A stretch of 64,000 nucleotides of DNA from Diprion similis (Eukaryota; Arthropoda; Insecta; Hymenoptera; Diprionidae), in assembly GCF_021155765.1 (NCBI RefSeq), contig NC_060110.1:17878001-17942000 (forward strand). The letters are read 5' to 3'. Shown piece after piece: positions 25,392 through 37,479 of this stretch; position 1 is the first letter of the stretch, and every line of letters starts with the position of its first letter. The notes under the pieces were generated by a model. That model was not told where the DNA came from, ran no database searches, and saw only the letters and a list, made by a program, of their open reading frames with translations. A program made the translations under genes and the position numbers.

Positions 25392-28300
25392 ATGCCAGGA
25401 GCAGGGGGGCAGCAGCAGCCGCAGCAGCAACCCCAGAGGACGACCTTTCGCCCACCCTGGGTCAAAGAGGGCCCCAACCCTTTACCGATGCCCGCCGCAC
25501 CCTGGACTCTAAATTCCAGGAGGGAATCCAGGCCCAAAACCGACGAGCCACCGGCCTTCACTCAAGTCACTCTCAAGGTGAGTTTCGAAATTGATTTTTA
25601 CTCGCAACCCTTGACGGATTTGGCGAGATATTTTATACTTGCGATGCGTTTGGGTAGAATGAAAAGAAAGAAAGTAAATTAATCGTTGCAACGAATAGAT
25701 ACGGGTGTGCGAAAAAAGGTTCAAGAAAATATAGGGAAGTTGCGTGTGGAATGGGAGAAAAGTATGTTGAGGCCGCGAGTCGATGCTCATGCCATGTCGA
25801 AGATCATCCTGAAATAGAATACGTGGCACGCTTCAGCAGGTGGGTTAAATTATTTACGTACGGACCACGCCAATCGATCATCAGTAAAACTTTTGGGCAA
25901 CTGGTCTTTGATCAGACTCACCGAGAGCAAACAATTTCCCGAACAAGAAAAAATAACGCCAAGTTTAGTGAGCAGTTTTATCATTTTAAAAATTTATTTG
26001 ATTTTCTAAGACGAAAAGTGATCACGTCTGGAATTAGTCTATACATTATAGCATTGTAAAAATTTCCTGTAGTTTGTACAATGTTTTTACAAATCACTAT
26101 CAAATTTTGAAAAAAACTTCAACTGTACTTTCTAAATTATTGGCAAAACGTATTTCCAGATTTGTTTAAAGATAATGAGTTGGAAAATCAATTTTAAACA
26201 AAAAAAAAAGACAAGAAGAAAGAAAAATTTACAGGAACGGCAGCGTAGAATAAAATTTTCGCATAACGATTTCATAGATCGAGTTATCCGCCTTCTTTCA
26301 AGTTCTCCTAAACTATACGATGACGATATCGATTCTGCCAATAATGTCTCTAAGATCCAGCTGTCGCGTCGTAGAAAAGCCACATGTGCGATCAACAAAA
26401 TACAAAATTAACGGCAAATCCAAAGATGCGAAAAACTGCGCACCAGAGTTGAGCAGCATGTATTTATTTATGATACCTACCCATTATTTCGCAGTATTTC
26501 CTGGATTGTAAGTACACATTACTACTCAAGCATCATTTCCTGCGGTACTTTCTTCGCGGCTCGGCAATACACCGTAAATATTGCGCCTACAGTTTCCGGT
26601 GGATTAACAAATATTTACTGGACACGGTTTTTACGGCAAAAGCACAAACCATCTGCACAAGAAATATGACAAAACTATGCCTTCGGTGCAACAAAACGGT
26701 TGCGAGATAAAATGTTAAAATATTACATCAACGTTTTTCAGTATTGTAATCCTGTTGATGATGAAACTAAATTGCCTTTTTGCGACAGGACTAAACGAAG
26801 ACGGATATTAAATTGTGAAAAAAGCTACATACTATGTCATTGTTGGGACATGGAGAACTTTTCGCTGGTAAATTCAATACACATACGTTGGTATATATAT
26901 TAAGGTGGCGCAAAAAAACCGACTATTTTTTTTTTATTGAGTCTCGTGTGACAAAATATTAGTTTTTGATGTTTGAAGAGCCCACTCCAAAGAACAGTTG
27001 AAAAAAAAAATTTTAAGAGGTCACTCCACATTTTTTAAAACATTAGAAATCGTCAAAAATCGATTTTTTTCAATTTTTTTTTTCTCGTTACGGTATAATT
27101 TTATAGACAAAAAAAAACTAAGTTTCCGAAAGTTTCAGTTCAAAATTTGTATTTTGAACGGTCGCTCATATTTTTTTTTCAATTTTTTGATGCATTTCTT
27201 TAGATCTTTTCGAGCGACCTTTTAATATTCGAATATTAAAATTTCATAAATTTTTTTTCTTCAATTCAGTAAGAAAGAATCGATAACAATACACCACGAC
27301 ATGAATTAAAAATCAAACAAAATACCGAAAACATAATTTTTTAAAATTTAATTTGAATTTGGAGCGACCTCTTAAAATTTTTTTTTTGAGCTGTCATTTG
27401 GAGTGGGCTCTTAAAACGTCAAAAACTAACATTTTGTCCCACGAGACTCAAAAGAAAAAAAAGAAAAAAATAGTCTTTTTTTTCTTTTCTTTTTTTTTTT
27501 TTTTTTTTTTTTTTTGCGCCACCCTTATATATATATATGTAAAAACGGGATATGCAGGGAGTTTCGATTTCTCGCTGCGCTCGCAATACTGCACGCATCG
27601 GGTCACGATTATATTTAAAGCTAGAGGTTTATTTCAAATTCTCGTTGCTAGTGCGGCCAGCTGCGTCTTCCGTCAACCTACACCTATACCGAATGTAAGT
27701 TAGGCCGATATAAATTCCCGCAATCGCGCTCAGTCGTATAGGTATTAGATATATATCTATGGGACATAAAATTTATCCGTCCATCCGCAACATGTGTATC
27801 ATACCGTATAGAATGAAAGTGTCGATAGATCACAGGACGCGGGTCTATCTATTGATAGGAATTATGCGTGTAAACGACGACGCGACGAGAAGCGAGGAAT
27901 AGACACGGGATGTGCATTTGACGTCCTCTCGGCCGGCCAATAAAAAACCCTCGTAGCAAAGAGACGAATAACAACAATAATATTGGGAAAGCCGTGTTTA
28001 TTTAAAGACGGGCGGATCGACCGTGTCGTCTCTCTCTTTCTATCGGTCGAAGACTCGAACGAGCGGAGCCCCCCAATGACGTAAGTTTAATTTGTACGCC
28101 CGTTAGTGAGCGCGTGAAACTCCCCACGAGGCGACGGAGTGAAAAAGTGCTCCAGCTGTCCGATGAGAAAAGAAACAAATAGAAATTTACGCGAGTTTTT
28201 TTATTTCCCCTCTTTTTTCCCCCTTTTTTTTTTTTTTTTTCTTGACACCCAAATCTCTCGAACGATAAATTTTTTCCCCCCATCGAAGTATATTGCACAC

Positions 28301-28464
28301 AGTTGGTGATGTAATAAAAAATATTGCAATTTGGATGTTTTTTTTTGTTGTTTATTTTGCGATTTACGAACGCCAAGAAATCTGCACCAAAACATCCATT
28401 CAAGACAATTATATCTTGTATATTTTAAAAATAATTTGAAGATCGATAATTCAATCGAAGTGAA

Positions 28465-28511
<47 letters not shown>

Positions 28512-31500
28512 TGTACTGCACAAACATCTACGTTCGATGGATTTCTGGGCAGCAATAACTGCGGACGATGAGGACGGCGTTGATTATTGGCACGTATGTA
28601 ACCGTAAAATCCCGGGGTAATAAAATATACGTACATATGTAAAAGAAAAAAGAGAATTTACTCGCAGATTTATATACGCGGCGCATGAAAGGGGAAAAAA
28701 TGGCGTTTAGCCACCGCTCGTTTCGTCAATGTCGAATTTTTCCACACTGAAGGTCGTACGTATAAAATACTACAGAAACTTGAAGGCTTTAAGATTCTAC
28801 GTAAATCTATACGAATGTTTCAAAACCTAATCGTAGTCACGCATCGGAAAACACAAGTTGCTTTGTAAGATCGTTCCATAGATGCAAAACCACTCCAAAG
28901 TCAGTCAGCAATTGCACGGTGAACGCAAATTATGACTTGCAAATTGTAGAAACGCCTTATGTTGTATTACCGGTTTTGAATTAGAGAAGTTATTATGAAA
29001 AACGACGGGGTTGAAGTTAGTATAACTAATTATCGTAACGAAACCTTTCGAAAAAATGACTATTTTCATATTTTTACAATGATCTTAGGATCGCAAAGTA
29101 TGAGTATATTTCGTTTTATTAAAATTTCACTGAATTTCAAACAGTTCAAAAATTACAAGATAACGATTCTTCCTCAGCACGAATCGTTACGATAACGTTA
29201 CTAACTTCAACATGATAAAAAAAAAACGAACAATAAGACACAATGCACTTACATCCCTCTCTCTCTCTCTCACTCTCTTTCTCTCCGCATTCAGTGTTCG
29301 CAATTATCTCGTCCAAAACTATCGCAACTCCAGATAAACCGCAGACTATAAATTATACAGTCGATGGAGACTTGTATTTCTTCACTTACGTTCGATATTC
29401 TTCTTTTTCGAAAGAAAAAAAAAACGAATTCCCGTCAGTCGCCAGTGATCTGTATTACACATAGAATATGCCTGTAGTATAACGCATACACTGACAATGA
29501 GGACACGGTAGTGCGGTGGATGCTAAAAACAACGCTATAAATTTAACCGCTGGTTTCACCGGGTCGTTAATCTTTCGTCTCTCGAAGATACCTAGCGACG
29601 CGTAGCGCAGCAGTTTGCCCACCTATTCAAAGTTTGTCGTTCATTCTTTGCGGCCACGAGCCGCGTTTCAATTTTCATACCGATTAGGGAAAATCCTTCT
29701 GAGAAGTTCGTTCCGCTGTCTTTCAGAGCGTCCCGAAGCCGGTCGAAGCGCCGATCAACTCGACACCCGCAGCAGACGAAGCGCCAACACGAAAACAGAG
29801 CAAGATTACAATCATCCCGTCGCAGCCTAATACTCGAGAAACCGCGAGTAAGCCGGAAACGGTGAGCAAACCGGAACCCGCGAAAACAAAACCCCGGGAA
29901 AATGGAAGACACGAAGCTCACTCTAGACCCCAACTCGAGCGGCAAATTCGTGTCGAAAAATCAAGATCTCGCGCCGATGTCGTTCCGCTTTCTAAGAGCG
30001 AAAGCACAACAGGTGAGAACTTACACATATTATATACTTTTGACCAGTTTTTAATCGAACAGTGTCTTATCGTTGGTTTTTTCTTCTTTTTTTTTTTTTC
30101 TTTCTTTTTTGGCTGCATATCTTTTGTCGTCGTGTCGTCTCGAAAAAACTCGTCAATAAGGAAAACCGAACTGATCCGTTTTAAAGTTTGAAATATTTTT
30201 AAACCCCCAGGAGCACCCACACTATCAAAAAGTTCATCGAGGGCGGCTATACCGCCTCCACCGCCTCCTAGGCCACCACCTCCACCGCCAGCTAGAACCA
30301 TTTTGAAGGAATTGCCACCCCTCAGTGATAAGCAGCAAAAAGTGATAGAAGCTTTGAAATCAAGGCCAAGAAAGCGACCGGATTGGGCATGTATGATGAA
30401 GGAAGTAGAGAGCGGAAGAAAATTGAAGCATGTCAAATGCAACGACAGAAGTGCACCGATACTCGAAAGAGTTAACAAAGTTGTCGAGGACCCTGCCGGT
30501 GAGTTTTGCAGATCACTGCGCCCAACATGTCACGATTTTGTAATCGACCACACTTTGATTCTCCGTTTTTTGTTTTTGTTTTTGTTTTTTGTTTTTTTTT
30601 TCAATGTTGTCCGGAAGAAAAGCTATACCGACAGTTAATATCGGGTCGGTCGATTAAATAATGTAAAAAAAAAAAAAAGAAATCGGGGATTTGTTTTACC
30701 ATACAGATAATTATGATTGTCTGTGAAACAGATTGAAATTTTTTCAAAATTTCTGATGCGTTGTTCGAAAGATTATAATTAATAGATATTATGAATAGAA
30801 AAAAAAAAACTTGTCGATTTCGTCGAGTTACTTTGGACGATGTAATTGATCGAGAGAAAATAAATATTCCGCCTCATCACCCAGGATAAAGGCGTACCAA
30901 GAGTTCGTTACAAAAACCGCACCGTGATTCTATACTTTTTGGAAGTCTTCGTTCATCCGTAATGTTCGTTACCGACTAATTGATGCGAGGCAAATGAAGA
31001 AAAAAACGTCAGTCAGTGTGCAGGAAGATTACAGGAGGCTGTAATTTTTGCCTGAAAACAAAATCTCTCGACGGTTTTTGACCATCAATGAAACGCACAT
31101 GTTATTTCAAACAACTAGTGGAACGTGACAAGCGGATTATTATGATTTTCTTTTCCTCCTCGCCCGAACGATTTGTAACGATCTTCAGAGAAACCAGCGT
31201 GAGATAGATCCGGCAATGTCATAGTAACGAGTTTAAATTTCTTGCAGTATTTGTAAGATTTTATTTTTTTATTTTTTTTTACCATATTCATTCTCTAGTA
31301 AAAAAAAAATAGGAAGTTAATGGAACGATTAGTACAGGTGAATCGAATGTATTTGTTGTAAAAAAGAAAATTTTTCTGTTTTTCCCTTTGCATTTTCTTT
31401 TTCTTTTTTTTTTCCCCCGGGATCCATTTCAGGCAATGCCCATTTTGTGTTCGAATCAGAGAAATCGAACATGCACAACAAGCTGCTGCAACAGATCCAA

Positions 31501-33436
31501 TCGGGGGTGAAGTTAAAAAGCGTAAAAACCAACGACAGGTCAAAACCGATGCTGCAGGGTCTGAGAAAGTTCCGTAGGCAGATGACGATCGAGGAACAGA
31601 TACAAAAGGCCGAAGTCGCGCCCGTCGATGAAGTCGTCCCCGATGAGATGGACGACATAGACGCGGTCCGCGACGATCTACAAAGTACGAAACAGATGCT
31701 GGCTATCGAACTGCGAAACAAAGAGGCGGTCGAGAGGGATAACAAGAGATTGCAGGCGAGGATCTTGAATCTGGAGGTCGAGCTTGAGCGCGAGAAGTCT
31801 CAGAAAACGGTTCAAGAGTACAAGAAACAGGACGAGAAGTTGGCCGAGTCCCTCAAGCGGGAGGTCGAACAAGCGAGAAAAGAGGCTGAACGTATGGAGA
31901 AGAACTTTGCTGCGGTTGCGGAGGAGAAGGATAAGGTGAAGAACGAGCTCGAGGAGATGAAGAGGATGTACGCGGCTTTGGAGAGACGCATGAAGGCTGG
32001 TAAGTTAATCACACTGTCTTCCTGCGGTCGGACATTGATTTGTTATTTACAGTTTACACGCAATACTCGAAATTACCTGTATACAGTATCAATTGCAGCA
32101 CTCTCAAATTCACCGCAAAATTCCACTGGAGTACAGGGGGAAATTGACGCACCATACTTTCACAACGCAGTACAGTCGGACCCATTTTACTGTTTTGATA
32201 AATTTTATTAATTTGACTGTTCCCTCCCCCTTTTTTCCTAAACGCGGCCGCGTAGAGATAAACTTTAGTCTGCCAGAGCCATGGTCAGATGTCGATTCAG
32301 AATTGGAAGTAGATGAAAGCGCGGACACGTCCTCGTCAAATTTTTCAGGCATGGCATTAGCTGGGTGTCCCAGTGCCAAGGATGTCGCAAAGATCGCCTC
32401 CCAGAAGAGCGTCGATCAGCCGGAATATGAGAGCGAAGAAGAGGAGGAGGAAAGCAGCGAGGAGGATGAAGACGTTGATCCTAGTGTCGCAGCCGAAAAA
32501 CGGGTTCAAAGAGAGCTCAAACTTTTGACTACAAAGATAAAAACCTTCAAGTATGTTCTGTGAAAAATTTCTTGCTAACTACTTTGACAAATTCGAGTGA
32601 CAATCAAGAGATATCGTTAGTATAAAATGAACTTTAAGTTTAAGATTTAAAACTACATTGGAAAGTCTTTTTGATAGTAAATACAGTGATAATTTACGTG
32701 GAACTGTATTCTCCCGTGAGAACCTGAAGCTTGATTCAAGGCCATTGCTGCGCATGAATAAGATATTTAATTGAAAAATTGGTAACTTGTTGCACAGGGA
32801 TAAAGCAGCAAATGCCAAAAAGGAGAGGCATGCATTGCGGGAGCAGATAAAACAGCAGCAAAAGTTGTTGAAAGAAGAAAAGAAGAAATTCAAGCGACTC
32901 CAAAAAGAGGTCGATAAAATGGCTAAGCTTATGCACGAGGAGGAGGAAGATGAAGAACCGGAGGAAGAGGAAGAGGAAGAAGAAGAGAGTGAAGAGTCTG
33001 ACGAGGAATCCGAATCTGAAGAGTCGGAGGACGAGGAAGAGTCCGAAAGCGAGGATGACAATGCTCCGGTTGAAAAACGCAAAAACAGTTTACAGGTCAG
33101 TTATCATTATCATATCTATCATTGTTTAGAATGTCCAAGCAATGGGATCAAAACTGATAAGTCAGTTTGAAAGCAGATTTGATAAAAATAATTTGAAAGT
33201 TGACAATTGTTTAAATTTGATTCAACACTCTGCGGTGCTCCAATTTTTACTATAATTTTTTACTACTTCCGCAGACACAAGTCAAAAGGCACGAAGGGCG
33301 TTTGGCTACGCTAAAGAAAGGAAATTATCTACTCAAGGCAACGGTTGATCGTTTAAAGGATGATTTAGCGCGGCAACGTGAAGAAAGCATTACTCTACAG
33401 GAAGATTTAGACTCCGTGTTAGCCGAACTAGGCTGA
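25392..33436 (+). CDS. sals: WH2-domain actin-binding protein, sals-like (7 exons, 693 aa)
   Basis: Exons 25392-25577, 29727-30012, 30211-30498, 31433-31999, 32256-32550, 32798-33095 and 33275-33436 (TGA) join with consistent phases 0,1,1,1,2,0. The protein has a Gln/Pro-rich start, a polyproline run at about residues 170-183, and two WH2-type actin-binding motifs: about 216-240 (GRKLKHVKCNDRSAP) and about 268-290 (GVKLKSVKTNDRSKP). A Lys/Glu coiled coil follows at about 330-440, then an acidic Glu/Ser tract at about 589-635. The C-terminal helix (about 645-693) is probably coiled coil. Tandem WH2 plus polyproline matches insect Sarcomere length short, which promotes pointed-end elongation of muscle thin filaments. 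The family match is from memory. Fly SALS is longer (about 935 aa), so small exons in the 4.1-kb first intron may be missing. Another WH2 protein is the alternative. Confidence 0.7.
26901..27527. mobile_element. Foldback MITE in sals intron 1
   Basis: The left end TAAGGTGGCGCAAAAAAA is mirrored by the right end, which reads TAAGGGTGGCGCAAAAAA on the opposite strand. Inner segments also pair: GAGTCTCGTG near the left end and CACGAGACTC near the right, AGAGCCCACTCC against GGAGTGGGCTC, and AGAGGTCACTCC against GGAGCGACCTCT. The arms are about 130 bp each around an AT-rich centre. No transposase is present. The flanks are TATATA on both sides, so a TA target duplication is likely but cannot be delimited. 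Confidence 0.8.
28469..28507. repeat. (AT)n microsatellite in sals intron 1
   Basis: About 19 uninterrupted AT units. Surrounding intron sequence shows nothing else of note. Confidence 0.95.
29010..29211. mobile_element. Short inverted-repeat element in sals intron 1
   Basis: The left arm 29010-29040 (GTTGAAGTTAGTA then ATCGTAACG) is inverted at 29182-29211, with about 85% match across 30 bp and a loop of about 140 bp. The arm core TGAAGTTAGTAACGTTA-type sequence recurs at 52949-53430 and, in part, at 57689-57720, so it belongs to a dispersed family. Confidence 0.6.
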
Positions 33437-33476
33437 TGTATCAATGGTATATCGATAAAATGTTAATCCATATACT

Positions 33477-33822
33477 TTAGGGTGTTTCATAAAAAAATAA
33501 CTTGCCATTTTCTATTCTGGTACCCTCAAAAAAGTTTGCTTAGGTTAAAAGTAAGATTCTGTAAGAAACAGGATCTTTTTCCTAACCTAAACAAAGTTTT
33601 TACAGGGTGCTATAGGCCTCTTGCGTACCTTTCAAGTACGCTACTAGTGTACATGAGACCTGTGTACGTATACAGTCGTCAGCGCCGCCTAACGTGGTCG
33701 TCTGACAAAACTCGGACGTTGATTCCATATATGTACACAGCAATACAAGCACGTTTCCTTCGCTTGAAAGGTACGCAAGAGGCCTATAAAACCACGAATT
33801 ACTTTTTTCTGAAACAACCTAA
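33477..33822. mobile_element. Foldback MITE in the sals-like 3' UTR
   Basis: The left end TTAGGGTGTTTCATAAAAAA is matched by the right end, which reads TTAGGTTGTTTCAGAAAAAA on the opposite strand. A perfect 26-bp inverted repeat lies inside it (33611-33636 with 33763-33788). The element is about 346 bp and has no transposase. Its TTAGGGTG terminus resembles that of the element at 5523-6129, suggesting a related group. Confidence 0.75.
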
Positions 33823-34370
33823 AATGCATACAATACATACATAAATACACAATATAAATATACACTATACACTGTACACGAATTATACTAAAAATCATAA
33901 TAATAGTTATAAGCGTACGAATAACAGTAGTGATTGATAATCGTACCATGTGATGAATTACATAGAAAAAAAAACACGTACATACCTACGCTACAAAACT
34001 TATATCAAATACCAGCTGTCTCTGCACAGTTGCACCTGTTCTTTCCAGTCAATTTTCCGATCACTTAAACGTTATTCTTCACGAGATTAAAAGCGATTCA
34101 ACCACATTGAAAATCGAAAAAACATTGTGTTGTTGGGTTGATGTAAGTTTTGATCACTTGCAGTGCATATAATGATCGGAAAATTTATGGTTGCGTAGGC
34201 TTCAGGGTGCAGTGCGACCTTATACGGCACAGCGTGAGTCACGAATCAGAAAAATCGATTCTACGACCTACATACACGTAATTGTAAAACTAGCTAATAA
34301 TTAACGTATTTATACATTGACAAGCTACTGTATTTTGTTTTTGCAATTTGAATTGTAAGATATTTTTTTT

Positions 34371-34376
34371 AATAAA
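34371..34376 (+). terminator. Candidate proximal poly(A) signal of sals-like gene
   Basis: AATAAA at about 935 nt after the stop codon, inside duplication copy A. It is followed by T/G-rich sequence. Confidence 0.4.
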
Positions 34377-35530
34377 GAAAAGATATTGGCTGTTGATTAT
34401 ATCTCGTTACGCATTTCAGGCTGCATCTACGATGCCGGTTAGTAACAGGCATTTTCACTCACATTTTCTCCAATTCCTGAAACTCCTCACCTTTATAATC
34501 GCTCTTCAAGTTCTAGTTGAGACGCTCAGAAGAATACTGCGTACCTTGAAACACTGCAACACAAATTATCGATCGTCTTCAACGAAAGCAAAAACTGACA
34601 ACTCCGTGTTATGGTTACAACGACGTAGAGACGACGAGCCGGTTGACGATGCAGTGGCCAATTGAAATTTCGATACTGCAACGTACTACGCGACAATTCC
34701 CTAGCAATTGTCAACTAGATACCCTAGAATCGTTGGTAACATAGGGAATTTTGAGCTTATCATACAAGTTTGAAATACGCGGAAATATTTGAAAATCGGC
34801 AAGATTCTTGAATTGATTTGATAACTTTCAGTGACAACGGTGTACGTAAACTGATATAGGTATGTATACCGTATATGATAATGATAATTGCGAAATGCAT
34901 AGTTTTAAACAAATGTTCAATCACATCCGATTATCATTTTTCTTTTGACCTAAACAAACTTTTTACGGGTTGCCATGGTGGAAAATCACGAATTGTTTTT
35001 TTCTGAAACACCCTAATATACATACATACAGTATATAAATATACACTATACACTGTACATGAATTATATTAAAAATCAAAATAATGGTTATAAGGGTACG
35101 AACACAGTAATGATTAATAATGGTATCATGTGATGAATTACGTAGAAAAAAATAACACGTATGTAATATGCTACAGAACTTATATCAAATACCAGCTGTC
35201 CCTGCAAAGTTGCACCTGTTCTTTCCAGTAAATTTTCCCATCACTTGAACGTTATTCTTGACGAGGTTAAAAGCGATTCAACTACAGTGTAAATCGAAGA
35301 GAAGTTGTGGTTGAGTGGATTAAAGTTTTGATCATTTGCAGTGCGTGCAATGGGTCGGAAAATTTATGGGTGTGTAGATTGCTTGATCGCAGTGCCACTA
35401 TGTACGGCACAGCATGAGTCACGAATTCATAATTACACGTAATTGTAATACTAACCAAAAATTAACCTGTTCATAGATTGACAAGCTACTGTATTTTATT
35501 TTGGCGATTTAAATTGTAAGATATTTGTAT

Positions 35531-35536
35531 AATAAA
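35531..35536 (+). terminator. Candidate distal (duplicated) poly(A) signal
   Basis: AATAAA in copy B at the position equivalent to 34371, created by the tandem duplication. It may give an alternative, roughly 1.16-kb longer 3' UTR. Confidence 0.35.
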
Positions 35537-36110
35537 GAAAATATATTGGCTGTTGATTATATCTCTTTGCGCATTTCAAGCTCCATCTACGAGCCGGTTA
35601 GTAACAGGAGGCATTTTCACTCACATTTTCTCCAATTCCCGTTATTTCTCACCTTGACAATGGCTCTTCAAGTTCCAGTTGAGATGGTCAGAAGAATACT
35701 GCGTACCTTGAAAGTTTGAAACACTGCGACACAAATAATCGATCGTCTTGAACGAAAGCAAAAACTGACAACTGCGTATTACGGTTACGACGTAGAGACG
35801 ACAAGCCGGTTACGATGCAGTGACCGTTTGAAATTCCGATACTGCAACGTACTACGTGATAATTCCCTAGCAGCTGTCATCTAGATACCCAAGAATCCAA
35901 GGTAAAATAGGGAATTTTGAGCTTATGGCACAGCTTTCAAACCGCGGTGTCAAACACGCGGGAATGTTTTAAGACGGGAAATATTTTCGAATTGATTCGA
36001 TAACTTTCAGTGACAACGAAGTACGTAAACGTATGATAATTGCGAAATGCTTGGTTTTATACAGATATTCAGTCACGTCCGAATACCATATACATCAGTA
36101 TAGCAGAATC

Positions 36111-37479
36111 TCGATTGTTTAGCTTCCACGCAAAAAAATAAAATGCAAGAAGTATATCCAATAGAAGTGACAATTGTTACCTATGAATTTGATAGATAAA
36201 AAGAAAGAAATTGATAATGGAATGAATTATGACGACAGAGTACTGAAATTTATATGACTTCTTAGATTACTTTTTTAAATCTAGATTGAAGTGTTCAGAT
36301 TAAGAAACTAATGTAGTTTTCGAATTGAAAATTATATTTGAAAACTGGGGTATTGCTGTCTTTTTTATAAGTTACAGAAGTTAAACAGTATTTTAGTTTT
36401 CATTAAAATAATATTTTATTAATTAAATAATAAGTAGTCTTTTCAACGTAACAAGTACAGCTTGGACAAAAAAGTACGTCTTTTGTGTGTATAATTCATT
36501 GTATTAGCTTTATATAGATAAACTTCACGTATGATAATTTATAAAAACCGAATTTGGCTTACAGCCACCAAGTTTTGACTGAGAAGTTTAACTAAAAATG
36601 CGGCGAAGAAAAAAGAAAATGAAACAGAGAATAGATCTGGTGGTTTCATAGGTGGCTGAGTACTTGAACTCGACAGTAAAAATATGTTAGTAGATTTGAA
36701 TACTTTAAATTAATAAAAGACAAAGATAAGGAGGTCCAAGAATGTTTCATATATCCATAAACGTTCTTGGCGTAATACGTTTCAAGTTTCTAATATAAAC
36801 AATAAATACAACGTAATTATATGTATATCACGGTTCGATACCTTAATATGTAAGTTTGAACATAAATTTTACGTTCGTTAATTACAGTCTACTGATCACA
36901 CTTTGTATAAATAAGTATTTGCGTATCGATTTACGGTCATATCCCGCTGTAGTTACTTAATTTTTTCACTTTTAAATCTTCATGTCATAGAAATACATTG
37001 CACGCAACAGAGGCTTTCATGGACCAGGTGTAATAGGTACCTCTCCTATCAAATAACTAGCCAGCTTTTTCATAATTATTTATAGCATCAGAGCAATCAA
37101 TGCTCATTGGGATGTTCAACTTTCAAAAATTTTTGCAAACTGGTAAATAATAATTTCCAGAAAGCAAAGATAAGTTATTTTTTCACTGATTAAACTAAAT
37201 AAAAGTACAAGTACGAAATACTTTTAATATCTCACAGCGATAAAATAGCCAAATAATATTGTGATTAAGATGCTTAGATGATTACGAAAAAGCTTATTAA
37301 GAGCAAACTTGCTGTTATTCTTAGATTAAAAAAAAATGTTGTAAGCATTTCACATAGAATTTATAGTACTGGTGATTTAGGATACACAAATCATGTGTGA
37401 CAGTTCTTTTACTTTTCTTGAATAGAATTTCAGAAGCGTAAAATACGTTGAATATTTATGTTACGAATTACAGACACAA
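36111..37479 (-). other. Kdm2 3' UTR and flank
   Basis: AT-rich DNA after the Kdm2 stop with no other gene. A minus-strand AATAAA lies at 36420-36415, giving a 3' UTR of about 1.06 kb if used. Confidence 0.45.
36415..36420 (-). terminator. Candidate Kdm2 poly(A) signal
   Basis: TTTATT on plus (AATAAA on minus) in an AT-rich stretch. It was selected by consensus and distance only. Confidence 0.3.

Larger units (their letters stand above)
33581..36095. repeat. Imperfect tandem duplication, two copies of about 1.2 kb
   Basis: Copy A runs from about 33581 to 34945 and copy B from about 34949 to 36095. They share long collinear stretches such as TTATATCAAATACCAGCTGT (about 34000 and 35180), TGCACCTGTTCTTTCCAGT (about 34031 and 35211) and the AATAAAGAAA signal. 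Divergence is roughly 10-15% by eye with several indels. Copy A carries an extra palindromic segment of about 150-180 bp from the MITE that copy B lacks. Confidence 0.85.
33437..36110 (+). other. 3' flank of sals-like gene: MITE followed by tandem duplication
   Basis: This interval holds the 3' UTR and the downstream flank. A foldback MITE begins 41 nt after the stop codon. Two diverged copies of a roughly 1.2-kb unit then follow, each with an AATAAAG signal. Frames 34348-34665 and 35525-35719 lie in equivalent positions of the two copies but differ by indels and frame, so they do not look like coding sequence. Confidence 0.6.

Noticed and set aside
29918-30478. 186-codon minus-strand frame with a glycine run
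   Set aside because: It is antisense to sals-like exons 2 and 3; the Gly run mirrors the polyproline codons.
32579-33082. 167-codon minus-strand poly-Ser frame
   Set aside because: It is antisense to the acidic exon 6 of the sals-like gene.
34348-35719. Pair of similar frames (105 and 64 codons) in the two duplication copies
   Set aside because: The resemblance comes from DNA duplication. Starts and ends differ and indels break the frame, with no sign of protein-level constraint.
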